A stretch of DNA of 64,000 bases, from assembly GCA_012839295.1 (NCBI GenBank), contig DUNO01000005.1, forward strand, positions 351,338-415,337, in the 5' to 3' direction. Below the pieces are notes generated by a model that was given only the letters and a program-made list of their open reading frames with translations, was not told where the DNA came from and made no database searches. The position numbers and the translations under genes are program-made. The stretch is from Clostridiales bacterium. GTDB taxonomy: Bacteria > Bacillota > Clostridia > Lachnospirales > Lachnospiraceae. How positions within the stretch are numbered: the stretch's first letter is position 1; each line of letters begins with the position of its first letter. Below are positions 44,739 through 53,606 of the stretch, piece by piece.

Positions 44739-45782
44739 TTGACTCAAAAGAAGGTAACATTAAAGGAGATTGCACAGAGTACCGGCGTGTCACTCGGAAC
44801 GGTCCACCGTGCCATATATGGAAAAGGCGGTATCAGCGAGGAAACACGGCAGAGAATTCTGGAGGAAGTCCGGCGGACCAATTATCAGGTGGATGAGGCA
44901 GCCTCCGTATTAAAGCGCGGTGCGAAAAAGGTCGTTGTAGTATTGCCGAAGGCACAGAAGGAGGATCGGTTTTATTTTCGGGGGCTCTGGCGGGGGATCC
45001 GGAAGGCGGCCCAGGGTATGGAGCAGTATAAGATTTATTTTCATTTTATAGAATCCGATTATCCATTAACCCAGATATGGAGGGAATTGGAGTGGGTTTA
45101 TGATGAAATGCTGGAGGAAATTGACGGATTGATCACCGTTGCGGACAGTGAAAGGACGAATGTGTGGATTAGCCGTTTTGATAAAAGGGGGATTCCCATT
45201 ATTCTTTTATCCAGCTATTACCCGGAAAAAGGAGCTGCAGTCAGCTGCATCAAGGTAGATCATGAACGGTCCGGCCGCCTGGCGGCGGAATTTATGCATT
45301 ACGGCCTAAGGCAGAGGGATGGGAAAATTCTGATGCTGTGTGGTTACGACCAGATCTACAGCAACCGTGTTTATGCAGAGCATTTCGAGAAGGAGATGCA
45401 AAGCCTTGGGCATGAGATCCTGAAGGTGGAGGGCTTTGGGCGTGAAGACATCGAAGGGGAATGCTCCAGGTATCTGGAGGAGGAACAGGTACAGGCTATT
45501 TTTGCCAGCAATGCCAGAAATACCTTTAGTATCTGCCAGATGCTGGAGGAAAGGAAGATGGGCAAGGATATACTGGTTGTGGGAACTGATGTTTTTGAAG
45601 AATTGCAGCCATATTATGAGAAGGGGATTCTTAATGCTGTAATTTTCCAATATCACTGGGAGCAGGGAGTTTATGCAGTTAATAAGATTCACGAATATTT
45701 AAGCCGGGGGATCAGGAATCAAGAGGATAAGATTTTACCGCCTGTTCTATTAATGAAAAGCAATTATGAGTACTTCCTGTAA
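44739..45782 (+). CDS. LacI-family transcriptional regulator
   Basis: 347 residues. The N-terminal LacI HTH (VTLKEIAQSTGVSLGTVHRAIYGKGGISEETRQRI) includes the hinge helix region with ASVLKRGAKK. The C-terminal periplasmic-binding-like sensor follows, type I fold (VVVVLPKAQKEDRF, DGLITVADSERTN, VDHERSGRLAAEFMHYGL, ILVVGTDVFEELQPYYEKG), more like the sugar-binding subgroup of Peripla_BP_4. It starts with TTG behind GGAGGTG. It probably binds the CG-centred palindrome ahead of the URO-D-like gene. The inducer is unknown. Confidence 0.9.
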   Translation: MTQKKVTLKEIAQSTGVSLGTVHRAIYGKGGISEETRQRILEEVRRTNYQVDEAASVLKRGAKKVVVVLPKAQKEDRFYFRGLWRGIRKAAQGMEQYKIYFHFIESDYPLTQIWRELEWVYDEMLEEIDGLITVADSERTNVWISRFDKRGIPIILLSSYYPEKGAAVSCIKVDHERSGRLAAEFMHYGLRQRDGKILMLCGYDQIYSNRVYAEHFEKEMQSLGHEILKVEGFGREDIEGECSRYLEEEQVQAIFASNARNTFSICQMLEERKMGKDILVVGTDVFEELQPYYEKGILNAVIFQYHWEQGVYAVNKIHEYLSRGIRNQEDKILPPVLLMKSNYEYFL

Positions 45783-45822
45783 AAGCAGGAAGAATGCAAT
45801 TGGGATATGATTTTGATAACTA

Positions 45823-45864
45823 GGGCATTATGTCTTGTAGAAAAAGGCATGATGCCCTTCTTTT
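45823..45864 (+). terminator. Terminator after the lacI-type gene
   Basis: GGGCATTATG (45823-45832) pairs with CATGATGCCC (45848-45857) with one G-U, followed by TTCTTTT. Confidence 0.8.
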
Positions 45865-46016
45865 CCTATTGAACCGGTGGGAAAACCGTATGATATCAGG
45901 ATAATATTAAACAATAAAGGAATCGGATTGATATTTAATATTGCCAAATGAGGCAAGAATATATATGGGATTTCCGTGAATGTGTCAGTATATTAAGATG
46001 ATCTATTGATTTTCAG

Positions 46017-46118
46017 ATGATATAATGTCATCAGATATTATATCATGGCGCCGAGGCGGAGCATAGTGCGCATCCTTGGCACGAAGTGCCATATCACGTG
46101 GCTTTTACAAGATATAAT
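46017..46118 (+). promoter_or_regulatory. Control region of the PTS operon
   Basis: ATGATATAAT (46017-46026) and ATTATATCAT (46037-46046) form a perfect ten-base inverted repeat containing a TATAAT; it looks like a promoter with its own operator. GGCACGAAGTGCC (46078-46090) is a short hairpin, and a second TATAAT lies at 46113-46118. Clear -35 boxes were not found. The rest of 45865-46150 shows nothing else. Confidence 0.45.
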
Positions 46119-46150
46119 ATGTTCATAGCTTACAGAAAGGATGTATTAAA

Positions 46151-48157
46151 ATGAAGCCTAGGCAGGTCAGTTTGTTATCAATTCTTTATCATGCAGATGA
46201 CTATATGGTCATGCATGAGCTTGCGGAACGGCAATCAGTATCGGAGCGGACCGTGCGCGCAGATTTGTATGATATTAAATCGAAAAACCCCTCTCTTAAG
46301 CTATTGACAAAACCCAATAAAGGAGTTCGCCTTCTTATTTCCCAGGAAGAGTTTGAACAACTGATCAGTGAGAGGATTGGCTCCTTGCCCCTTGATTCCC
46401 ATGAGGAGAAGCGTGCAGAGCAATTTGCGCTGCTATTACTAAAAAATGCACCATGCACGCTGGAAAAGATTACGGAAAGGTTATATTTATCCAGAAGCAC
46501 AGCCATCAAAGTTCTTGATGAAACCGAAGCATGGCTAAGGACTTATAACATCAGCCTTGTACGGCGTAGAGGCCAGGGGCTGTCGGTTTCCTATGATGAG
46601 GTAAACTGGCGGCGGGTTATGTGGGAGCTGTTTCTGAGACTATACCATCAAGATAGTAACCGGAATAGCCTGGAGATGGTGTGTGAACAGATCCGTATTT
46701 TCATGGATGGCTTTGAATCGGTGCCGCTGATATTTGCGATCCGGACATTGGAAGAGCAATATGGCTTTGTCCTAAGCTATGGAAGCCGTATTGAGCTGCT
46801 GTTTTATATGTCTGTTGCGGTGGTGCGCATGCGTAAGGGTAAAGCGGTAGAGGTGGAACTTTTGCCAGATAAGGAAATCGAGGATACGCTGGAGCATAAG
46901 CTTGCTTTAGAATTATCTGACTATATAAGAAGCAAATATATATTGCCTATCCCACCGGGTGAATATAACGCACTGGTTTGCCTGGTCAGCCGGATGGAAA
47001 TACAGGACTTTGTATCAGCTGAAAAAACCGCCCAATTCATGTCATATTATCCACGGTATGTGGATTTGACCCATAGAATCATCCAATTAGCCATTAGTGT
47101 CCTGGAGGTGGATTTCTCCAGTGATGAGTTCCTGCAGATACATCTGCTTCTCTACCTGCGTGCGGCCATAGCCCGGATGATGCAGGGGATCAAGGTACAT
47201 AATCCCTTGCTGGACCAGATTAAGGAGCGCTACCCAACAATTTTTGCTGCGGCCTGGTCACTTAGCGTATTGTTTGAAGCCGATCTTAATTTGGACATCA
47301 ATGAGGCGGAGGTTGGATTTCTTGCCTTGCATTTTGGCGGTGCTATTGAGCGGGTTAGCTTGACGAACCGTGTGCTTATTTTGTGCAATTATGGGGTAAG
47401 TGTTTCAAGGTTACTTCAAGCAAAGCTGGAAAAGAAATTTCCGGGCATTATCGTGGAGGATGTGATTTCCACAGCGGATGAGGAAAAAGCAAGGCATAGC
47501 ACCTGCGATTTTATCATCGCTACCATTCCCGTAGGAAAGCATTTTGGGGGAAAGGAAGTTATTGTTGTAGATAACTTTCTTGCGGCCCATGATATATCCG
47601 CCTTAGAAAAAAAGATGAAGGGACTGCGGTCAATCAAGCGCAGAAAAATAACTGGGGAAAAGGAAATAGAAAATAGGCTGGAGCTTTTTCGGCCAGAGTT
47701 TATATTCCTGGATGTAAAGGTAAGGAGTAAAAAAGATTTATTATCGGATATGTGTGGCAAGCTGGTGGAGCATGGATATGTTACCCCGGAATTTTGCCAA
47801 ACGGTTCTGGAGCGGGAAGAGATTACCTCTACCGAGGCAGGATCAGGAGTTGCAATTCCACATGGAGCCAGCAAATATGTGAAACAGTCGGTGATCTCTG
47901 TCGCAGTGCTGCAGCAGCCACTTGCCTGGTATGGTGATGCAAAGATTGATTTGCTATTTCTTCTTGCTGCTGATTTATCCGGTGATAAACCGGGAAAACA
48001 GGAATTGCTGCAATTTTATGCCGCCTTTGCAGCTTTAGTGGAGCACCCCCAAAGCCTGCAAAGAGTAAAGGATATGGCGTCCCCGGAGGAGCTGGCAGGG
48101 TATATGAACAATATTGTAAGAGGAGGGTATAGGATAAATGAAAACGATAGCATGTGA
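46151..48157 (+). CDS. PRD-type PTS transcriptional activator (MtlR/LicR-like)
   Basis: 668 residues. An N-terminal HTH_11 winged helix (VMHELAERQSVSERTVRADLYDI) and a second HTH (LYLSRSTAIKVLDETEAWL) are followed by two PTS regulation domains, an EIIB-like domain with Cys in LCNYGVSVSRLLQ, and a C-terminal EIIA type 2 domain with the active His in GVAIPHGASK. In PRD1 the usual phosphorylatable His positions read FYMSVAVVR and LVCLVSR, so both look lost; PRD2 keeps IHLLLYLRAAIAR and ALHFGG. It should activate the operon in response to the phosphorylation state of its own PTS. The HPr gene starts inside its end. Confidence 0.9.
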   Translation: MKPRQVSLLSILYHADDYMVMHELAERQSVSERTVRADLYDIKSKNPSLKLLTKPNKGVRLLISQEEFEQLISERIGSLPLDSHEEKRAEQFALLLLKNAPCTLEKITERLYLSRSTAIKVLDETEAWLRTYNISLVRRRGQGLSVSYDEVNWRRVMWELFLRLYHQDSNRNSLEMVCEQIRIFMDGFESVPLIFAIRTLEEQYGFVLSYGSRIELLFYMSVAVVRMRKGKAVEVELLPDKEIEDTLEHKLALELSDYIRSKYILPIPPGEYNALVCLVSRMEIQDFVSAEKTAQFMSYYPRYVDLTHRIIQLAISVLEVDFSSDEFLQIHLLLYLRAAIARMMQGIKVHNPLLDQIKERYPTIFAAAWSLSVLFEADLNLDINEAEVGFLALHFGGAIERVSLTNRVLILCNYGVSVSRLLQAKLEKKFPGIIVEDVISTADEEKARHSTCDFIIATIPVGKHFGGKEVIVVDNFLAAHDISALEKKMKGLRSIKRRKITGEKEIENRLELFRPEFIFLDVKVRSKKDLLSDMCGKLVEHGYVTPEFCQTVLEREEITSTEAGSGVAIPHGASKYVKQSVISVAVLQQPLAWYGDAKIDLLFLLAADLSGDKPGKQELLQFYAAFAALVEHPQSLQRVKDMASPEELAGYMNNIVRGGYRINENDSM

Positions 48158-48398
48158 GATTCAAAGCGAGGAGGGATTACACGCAAGGCCAGCCGCTGAT
48201 TTTTGCGAAGTGGCCAGCACCTTTGATAGCGAAATTACTGTCCAAAAGCAGGGGAAGGATGAGGCCTTCAACGGCAAGAGTATTATATCCATTCTGTGTC
48301 TTGGTGCTGTTAAAGGAGAAACTGTCATAGTTACTGCCAATGGCAATGATGAAGAGCAAGCAATAACAGCGTTAGCTGAGGTTTTGGCAAAGGGCTGA
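48138..48398 (+). CDS. HPr-family phosphocarrier protein
   Basis: An 86-residue HPr. H15 sits in GLHARPAADF and accepts phosphate from Enzyme I. The regulatory serine region NGKSIISILCLG keeps a Ser at position 48, equivalent to Ser46, so control by HPr kinase is possible. The gene overlaps the regulator by 20 bases; AGAGGAGG serves as ribosome-binding site. This HPr is encoded inside a sugar operon and is probably dedicated to it, in addition to a general HPr elsewhere; the latter is not in the window. Confidence 0.93.
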   Translation: MKTIACEIQSEEGLHARPAADFCEVASTFDSEITVQKQGKDEAFNGKSIISILCLGAVKGETVIVTANGNDEEQAITALAEVLAKG

Positions 48399-48427
48399 AA
48401 TAATAATCTTAAGAAAGGAGTATCACG

Positions 48428-48742
48428 ATGAACATTGTAGGAATTACGGCATGTATTGCGGGTATTGCCCATACATACATCGCAAAAGAAAAGCTGGTTA
48501 CCGCTGCAAAGGAGCTGGGACACAGCATTAAAATTGAAACACAGGGAACCATCGGGGTCGAGGACCAGCTGACACCGGCGGATGTTGCAGCAGCAGATGT
48601 TGTAATCATAGCGGCGGATATCGGTGTTATGAATCTGGAAAGGTTTGTTGGAAAGCGTAAAGTAGAAGTACCGATTTCTGTGGTTATGAAATCACCGAAG
48701 GCTCTTATCCAAAAGGTAGAAGCTAAGCTGGCGGAAGGATAA
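48428..48742 (+). CDS. PTS fructose-family EIIB component
   Basis: A 104-residue EIIB of the Fru family. The active cysteine is C9 in GITACIAGIAHTYIA, where the family usually has TxCPTGIAHT; the Pro-Thr pair is Ile-Ala here. It takes phosphate from EIIA and passes it to the sugar entering through EIIC. The ribosome-binding site AAGAAAGGAG is clear. Confidence 0.92.
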   Translation: MNIVGITACIAGIAHTYIAKEKLVTAAKELGHSIKIETQGTIGVEDQLTPADVAAADVVIIAADIGVMNLERFVGKRKVEVPISVVMKSPKALIQKVEAKLAEG

Positions 48743-48771
48743 TATTAACTCATAAAGGGAGGGATTAAGTA

Positions 48772-49860
48772 ATGAAATTTAGAAAGCATATGATGACAGG
48801 TATTTCCTATATGATTCCCATTATTGTGGCCGGAGGCTTATGCATGGCCTTAGCCCGCATATTAGGTGTTGTGATGGGGTTAACACCGGAACAGATTGTT
48901 GCCATTGGCAGCGATGAAGGAAGCTTCCTGTGGATGATTAATAGGATTGGCGGCCTTGCTATGACGCTGGTGGTTCCGGTGCTATCCGGGTTTATAGCAT
49001 ATTCCATCGCCGACCGTCCTGGTATTGGACCCGGATTAGTCCTTGGTCTCGTTGCAAATGAGGTAAAGACAGGATTTTTAGGGGGCTTGGTAGCTGCTTT
49101 TCTTGTAGGTTATTTTATACTGTTTTTGAAAAAGCATATGAAGGTTCCGAAATCAATGCAGGGACTAGTGCCGATATTGTTTATACCCTTTATTTCCACA
49201 CTTGTGGTGAGTATGGCTATGTTCCTGATCTTAGGAAAGCCCATTGCGTGGGTTATGGAAACATTTACAGGTATGCTTGTTAACATGCAAAACGGTGGTG
49301 CGAAATTCGGGCTTGGAGCTTTAATTGGCGGAATGCTGGGCTTTGACCTGGGCGGACCAATGGGGAAAACTGCTTCCGCATTCTGTAACGCTTTATTGGC
49401 AGAAGGAATTTATGGGCCTTCTGCAGCGAAGATCGTAAGTGGAATGACTCCCGCCATAGGAATTGCAGTGGCTGTGTTGGTCGGAGGGAAAAAACGCTGG
49501 TCAATTGCTGAACGTGAAACAGCCAAGACAGCTTTGCCTTTAGGCTTTTGCTTCATTACGGAAGGTGTAATTCCCTTTGCAGCAGCAGATCCGATTCGTG
49601 TTATTGTATCGACCATGATTGGCTCAGCTGTTGCCGGTGGATTAACCCAGGTATGGGGTGTGGAATGCATGGTGCCCCACGGTGGTATTTTTGTAGTACC
49701 TATTATGACTAATCCATTTGGATTTTTGGCGGCTCTTACCATCGGATCCTTAATAACCTTTGTTCTGTTTTTTATTTTGAAATTCCGAAAGAAAGCGGAG
49801 TCAGGAGTATCCGACGTTGAAGATTCAACAGAGCTTGATTCCCTTGATTTAAACTTCTAA
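48772..49860 (+). CDS. PTS fructose-family EIIC permease
   Basis: A 362-residue membrane protein with eight to ten helices. The start FRKHMMTGISYMIPIIVAGGLCMALARILG and the GFIAYSIADRPGIGPGLVLG stretch are typical of Fru-family EIIC, and GGPMGKTASAFCNALL and FCFITEGVIPFAAADPIRVI mark the sugar site (the ITEGAIPF-type motif). The Fru family includes fructose, mannosyl-glycerate and other carriers, so the sugar is open. A hairpin follows before the Enzyme I gene. Confidence 0.93.
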   Translation: MKFRKHMMTGISYMIPIIVAGGLCMALARILGVVMGLTPEQIVAIGSDEGSFLWMINRIGGLAMTLVVPVLSGFIAYSIADRPGIGPGLVLGLVANEVKTGFLGGLVAAFLVGYFILFLKKHMKVPKSMQGLVPILFIPFISTLVVSMAMFLILGKPIAWVMETFTGMLVNMQNGGAKFGLGALIGGMLGFDLGGPMGKTASAFCNALLAEGIYGPSAAKIVSGMTPAIGIAVAVLVGGKKRWSIAERETAKTALPLGFCFITEGVIPFAAADPIRVIVSTMIGSAVAGGLTQVWGVECMVPHGGIFVVPIMTNPFGFLAALTIGSLITFVLFFILKFRKKAESGVSDVEDSTELDSLDLNF

Positions 49861-49877
49861 ACATTAAATCTGTACGA

Positions 49878-49904
49878 CGTCCGCTGCCTCTTTGGCTGCG
49901 GACG
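49878..49904 (+). terminator. Intra-operon hairpin between EIIC and Enzyme I
   Basis: CGTCCGCTGCC (49878-49888) pairs with GGCTGCGGACG (49894-49904) with one T-T mismatch and a five-base loop. A T-run is short (CTCGTTT). It may reduce readthrough or stabilise the upstream mRNA, adjusting the amount of Enzyme I against the transporter. Confidence 0.5.
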
Positions 49905-49927
49905 CTCGTTTAAGAAGGGAGGACAAA

Positions 49928-51631
49928 ATGATCCGTATTCAAGGAAGACCGGGAGCGCCCGGTGTGGCTAAGGGAATCGCTGTTGTAATGCAGAAAAAAA
50001 CAACTGAATATGGAAGGGACCGTGATTCCCGGAGTGAACTTCAACGCTTTGAAGATACGTTGGCGATATGTACGAAAGAAATGTTAACTCTTCAGGAAAG
50101 GCTTTCGGAAACTGGAGAGGAAAGTGAAGCCAGGATAATCAAAGCCTATGCAATGATGCTGCAGGATAAAACCATGACAAACCCCATGAAGGAAGCAATC
50201 CTGGGCGGGAAATCGGCTTTTGAAGCGGTTGATGCAGAGGTAATGGCTATTTCTGATAAGCTGGTCGCTATGGACAATGCCTATATGCGTGAGCGGGCAG
50301 ATGATATACGCCATGTTGGCAGCCTGTTGAAAAATAAGCTGAATGGTGAAGAGGAGATACAATTACCTCAGGAGCCCTTTGTGCTGGTAGCGGAGGATCT
50401 CACTCCAGTAGACACATTAAAGCTTGACCGCACTTATTTGGCCGGATTGGTTACACAAATGGGAGGAGCCACTTCCCATACGGTTATATTGGCAAAGACC
50501 ATGGGAATTCCCGCAATTATCGGTATTGAATCGGTGGTTGAAAAAATTTTGACAGGAGATAATTTGCTGCTGGATGGAAGTACCGGACAGATCATGATCC
50601 AGCCTGATGATATGGCCTTACATATATTTGAGGAGCAACAGTGGGAGGCAAAAAAACTGCAGAAAAAAATCAAGGAAAAAAACTTGAGTATCGCTGCTAC
50701 AGAGGATGGATATTCCATAGAGGTTTGCTGCAATATCGGTTCTCCGGAAGATATGCAATTGGTGAAGGAGAAGATATATGATGGTGTCGGGCTGTTCCGG
50801 ACGGAATTTCTATACAATGCCTTTCAGCGCTATCCTACCTTTGATGAGCAGCTGAAGGCATATCGGGAGGTAGCGGCGGCAGCGGAGGGAAAGCCAGTCA
50901 TTATCCGTACTTTAGATATTGGAGGAGATAAGCACCTGCCATATTTGGAGCTGCCCAAGGAGGAAAATCCATTTTTGGGATACCGGGCAGTTCGTATTTC
51001 CCTAAGCCGAAGGGAAATGTTTTTGGAGCAATTAAGTGCGATTTTAGCAGCCGGGGATAATGTCCGGATAATGTTCCCAATGATTACCCAGGTGGGAGAG
51101 CTTCGTGACTGTAAAGAACTGCTGGAATTAGCCAAGGAGCGTTTGCGTGAAAAAGGTATTCCTTACAATACAAGCCCAAAGGTTGGAATTATGGTGGAAA
51201 CACCTGCCTGTGGCATTATGACAGACCGGTTTGCTAAGCTATGTGATTTTATGAGCATAGGTACAAATGATTTAACTCAATATGTTACTTGTGCGGACCG
51301 CAATAATCCTGCCGTGGAAGAGCTTTGCACCCCTTATAATCCGGCAATGCTGCGTTTGCTTGCACAGATTGCAAATGATTGTAAAAAGGCAGGGATTCCC
51401 ATAGGTGTATGTGGAGAATTGGCCGGAAACATGGACTATTTACCCTTCTTAGTAGGGATTGGTATAGATAAACTGAGCGTTTCTCCGTCCTCGGTTGATT
51501 TGGTAAGATTTATGGTATGCAGCGTGAAGCTTTCAAAGATGCAGATGCTTGCCCGGCAAGTACTGGAACTGGACGACCCCAGAGAGATAAAGAACATATT
51601 ATCTCAGACCTGGAAAGACATTATAAAGTAA
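49928..51631 (+). CDS. PTS Enzyme I (phosphoenolpyruvate-protein phosphotransferase)
   Basis: 567 residues from the ATG at 49928 (GGGAGG seven bases before). The N-terminal HPr-binding helices are followed by the active His in GGATSHTVILAKT near residue 184, and by the PEP-binding barrel with FRTEFLYN, TLDIGGDKHLPY, IMFPMITQV, GIMVETPA, SIGTNDLTQYVTCADRNN and the Cys-bearing GVCGELAGN. It takes phosphate from PEP and gives it to HPr. Its presence inside a sugar operon gives the operon a full private phosphorelay. Confidence 0.95.
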   Translation: MIRIQGRPGAPGVAKGIAVVMQKKTTEYGRDRDSRSELQRFEDTLAICTKEMLTLQERLSETGEESEARIIKAYAMMLQDKTMTNPMKEAILGGKSAFEAVDAEVMAISDKLVAMDNAYMRERADDIRHVGSLLKNKLNGEEEIQLPQEPFVLVAEDLTPVDTLKLDRTYLAGLVTQMGGATSHTVILAKTMGIPAIIGIESVVEKILTGDNLLLDGSTGQIMIQPDDMALHIFEEQQWEAKKLQKKIKEKNLSIAATEDGYSIEVCCNIGSPEDMQLVKEKIYDGVGLFRTEFLYNAFQRYPTFDEQLKAYREVAAAAEGKPVIIRTLDIGGDKHLPYLELPKEENPFLGYRAVRISLSRREMFLEQLSAILAAGDNVRIMFPMITQVGELRDCKELLELAKERLREKGIPYNTSPKVGIMVETPACGIMTDRFAKLCDFMSIGTNDLTQYVTCADRNNPAVEELCTPYNPAMLRLLAQIANDCKKAGIPIGVCGELAGNMDYLPFLVGIGIDKLSVSPSSVDLVRFMVCSVKLSKMQMLARQVLELDDPREIKNILSQTWKDIIK

Positions 51632-51657
51632 TAAAACCCCTGGAGGTACGATAAGAG

Positions 51658-52110
51658 ATGCTTATACATGAAATAATTAATCAAAATGCGGTAATTTATA
51701 ATTTGCCGGCAAAAGATAAATCGGAGGTTTTTGACTTGATAAGCCAAAAACTGTTTGAAGACGGAAGTATTATTTCCAAGGAAGCTTTTATAGAGGATGT
51801 TTATTTGCGGGAAAAAGAAGGAAAGACTGGCATTGGCGAGGGGGTGGCAATTCCCCATGGTAAATCCGAAGCTGTTACTAAGACCTGTATTGCCATTGCT
51901 AAATTAAAGGAGCCTATTCCATGGGAGACCATAGATGGGAAACCAGTTAGGATTGTTATTATGTTTGCCGTGGACAACAAAGACAAAAACAATTATTTTG
52001 TTAAGCTCATGTCACAGGTAGCCCGTATGCTGGCCCATGAGGATTTTTGTGAGGGCCTGGTCAATGCGGGCAGCAAGGAAGAATTGTTAGCACTATTTCA
52101 AAATACTTAA
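51658..52110 (+). CDS. PTS fructose-family EIIA component
   Basis: A 150-residue EIIA type 2. The active His is H67 in GEGVAIPHGKSEAV; further family marks are FIEDVYLREKEGKTGIG and RIVIMFAVDNKDKNNYFVKLMSQVARML. It takes phosphate from HPr and passes it to EIIB. The similar domain at the C-terminus of the regulator gives a way to sense the same phosphate flow. It lies 26 bases after Enzyme I. Confidence 0.93.
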   Translation: MLIHEIINQNAVIYNLPAKDKSEVFDLISQKLFEDGSIISKEAFIEDVYLREKEGKTGIGEGVAIPHGKSEAVTKTCIAIAKLKEPIPWETIDGKPVRIVIMFAVDNKDKNNYFVKLMSQVARMLAHEDFCEGLVNAGSKEELLALFQNT

Positions 52111-52126
52111 ATACGGGGAGGATATC

Positions 52127-53044
52127 ATGTTTACAAATATCAAACACATATTAGACGATGCAGCACAAAATTATTATGGAGTAATTGCCGGTAATGCCAT
52201 TAATATGGAGACGGCGAAGGGGTTGATTACGGCAGCTCATGAGGAAAATGCGCCTCTTATCCTGATTATCGGCCAGGGGCAGATGACACGTCATGCGAAT
52301 GCGGAGCTTATGGTTCCCATGATAAAAACACTGGCATCAAAGACACCGGCTCCAATTGCGCTCTGCCTGGATCATGGAACTGAATTTGAGCGTATTGCCC
52401 ATGCATTCCGCCATGGATTTTCATCAATTATGATCGATGCCTCTGCCCAGACCATGGAAGAAAATATTGTCCGTACAAAAAGGGTTGTGGAGCTCTGCCA
52501 TCCCCAGGGTGTTCCGGTAGAGGGAGAGCTTGGGCATGTGGGAATGGCAGCACAGGGAGACGGGCAGGATGAGTCATTGTATACTAAGCCGGAGGATGCG
52601 GTTCGCTTTGTAAGGGAAACAGGAGTGGACTGCCTGGCTATCGCCTGCGGAACTGCCCATGGAAAATATCCGGAGGGCTATGTGCCCAAAATCAATTTTG
52701 ACTTAATACGGGCTGTCAAGGAGGCTACGGGTGGAATGCCCCTTGCGCTGCATGGCAGCTCCGGTTCAGGAGATGAAAATATTCGCTTGGCGGTAAAGGC
52801 AGGTATCAATAAGATAAATGTTGCCACAGAAATTTTAACAGCCTGCTGGAACCGGCTAAATGAATTACGTAGCTGGGAGACCATGACCACCATGGATCCT
52901 TTTGTGCAGATGGAGGATGCTGCTAAGGAAATGGCTAGACACTGGATACGTTTGGCAGGCTCCTCAGGTAAGGCGGATCACTTTAAGCCAGATTATACCT
53001 TTGGAGATCCGGTGGCTAAGACCTATAATTTACAAGGGGAATAA
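52127..53044 (+). CDS. Class II ketose-bisphosphate aldolase
   Basis: A 305-residue zinc aldolase of the Fba/GatY/KbaY family. The zinc and catalytic residues are D82-H83 in LCLDHGT, H178 in GTAHGKYPEG and H209 in LHGSSG, followed by NKINVATEIL for phosphate binding. It cleaves a ketose 1,6-bisphosphate to dihydroxyacetone phosphate and an aldehyde. No 1-phosphofructokinase is in the operon, so either the general kinase adds the second phosphate or the enzyme cleaves the ketose 1-phosphate made by the PTS; that is inference. Confidence 0.9.
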   Translation: MFTNIKHILDDAAQNYYGVIAGNAINMETAKGLITAAHEENAPLILIIGQGQMTRHANAELMVPMIKTLASKTPAPIALCLDHGTEFERIAHAFRHGFSSIMIDASAQTMEENIVRTKRVVELCHPQGVPVEGELGHVGMAAQGDGQDESLYTKPEDAVRFVRETGVDCLAIACGTAHGKYPEGYVPKINFDLIRAVKEATGGMPLALHGSSGSGDENIRLAVKAGINKINVATEILTACWNRLNELRSWETMTTMDPFVQMEDAAKEMARHWIRLAGSSGKADHFKPDYTFGDPVAKTYNLQGE

Positions 53045-53072
53045 AAAGCATATATTACGCGGAGGGTTTCAG

Positions 53073-53408
53073 ATGAAATATTATATGCATAAGAAGGATG
53101 CGAAGGAGGTACTCTCAGGGCACGGCCATGGATCCTTCCCGCTGTTAACGGCGGAGCATGGCTGCACTGGCGGCTGTTGTACCGGGATTAGCTATTACAC
53201 AGCCCTTGAATATACGCCGCCGGCGGTTCATGAGGATCAGGAAGGGTTCTATGTGATTAAGGGCAGGGGTGTAGCACGTATTGCCGGAACAGAATTTTCT
53301 GTTGAGCCGGATATGTCTTTTATAGCGCCAGCTGGGGCAGTTCATCAATTCAAATGTGATTGTGGGGAGGCACCTCTTGTTTTATTTTGGTTTCATGCAC
53401 AGGCATAA
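53073..53408 (+). CDS. Cupin-domain protein
   Basis: A 111-residue single cupin barrel with PPAVHEDQEGFYVIKGRGVARIAG (first cupin motif with His and Glu) and SFIAPAGAVHQFKCD (second motif with His). An N-terminal HGCTGGCC cysteine group is unusual. As the last gene of the PTS operon it may be a sugar isomerase or a sugar-phosphate-binding protein; neither is shown. GGAGGG lies before ATG. A longer frame overlapping the aldolase was rejected. Confidence 0.8.
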   Translation: MKYYMHKKDAKEVLSGHGHGSFPLLTAEHGCTGGCCTGISYYTALEYTPPAVHEDQEGFYVIKGRGVARIAGTEFSVEPDMSFIAPAGAVHQFKCDCGEAPLVLFWFHAQA

Positions 53409-53458
53409 TAATGTATTTTAATAGTGATAATGTATCTCGAAAATAGTTTTTATAGAGG

Positions 53459-53493
53459 AAACCGCCCCCTGCCAGATAGGCAGAGGGCGGTTT
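53459..53493 (+). terminator. Terminator of the PTS operon
   Basis: AAACCGCCCCCTGCC (53459-53473) pairs with GGCAGAGGGCGGTTT (53479-53493) with one mismatch and a five-base loop AGATA. Confidence 0.85.
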
Positions 53494-53606
53494 GCATTTC
53501 CAGGGGCAAAGGGATATTCTGCCGGAAATCTTTAGAGAATGCGTAATTTTGACTTGACTTATTTTGAGTCTGCAAATCTCGCACCATTGGTGAGAGAAAT
53601 AAGCTG

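Noticed and set aside
52902..53072. N-terminal extension of the cupin protein
   Set aside because: It overlaps the aldolase gene in another frame; the ATG at 53073 has a strong ribosome-binding site and gives a normal cupin.
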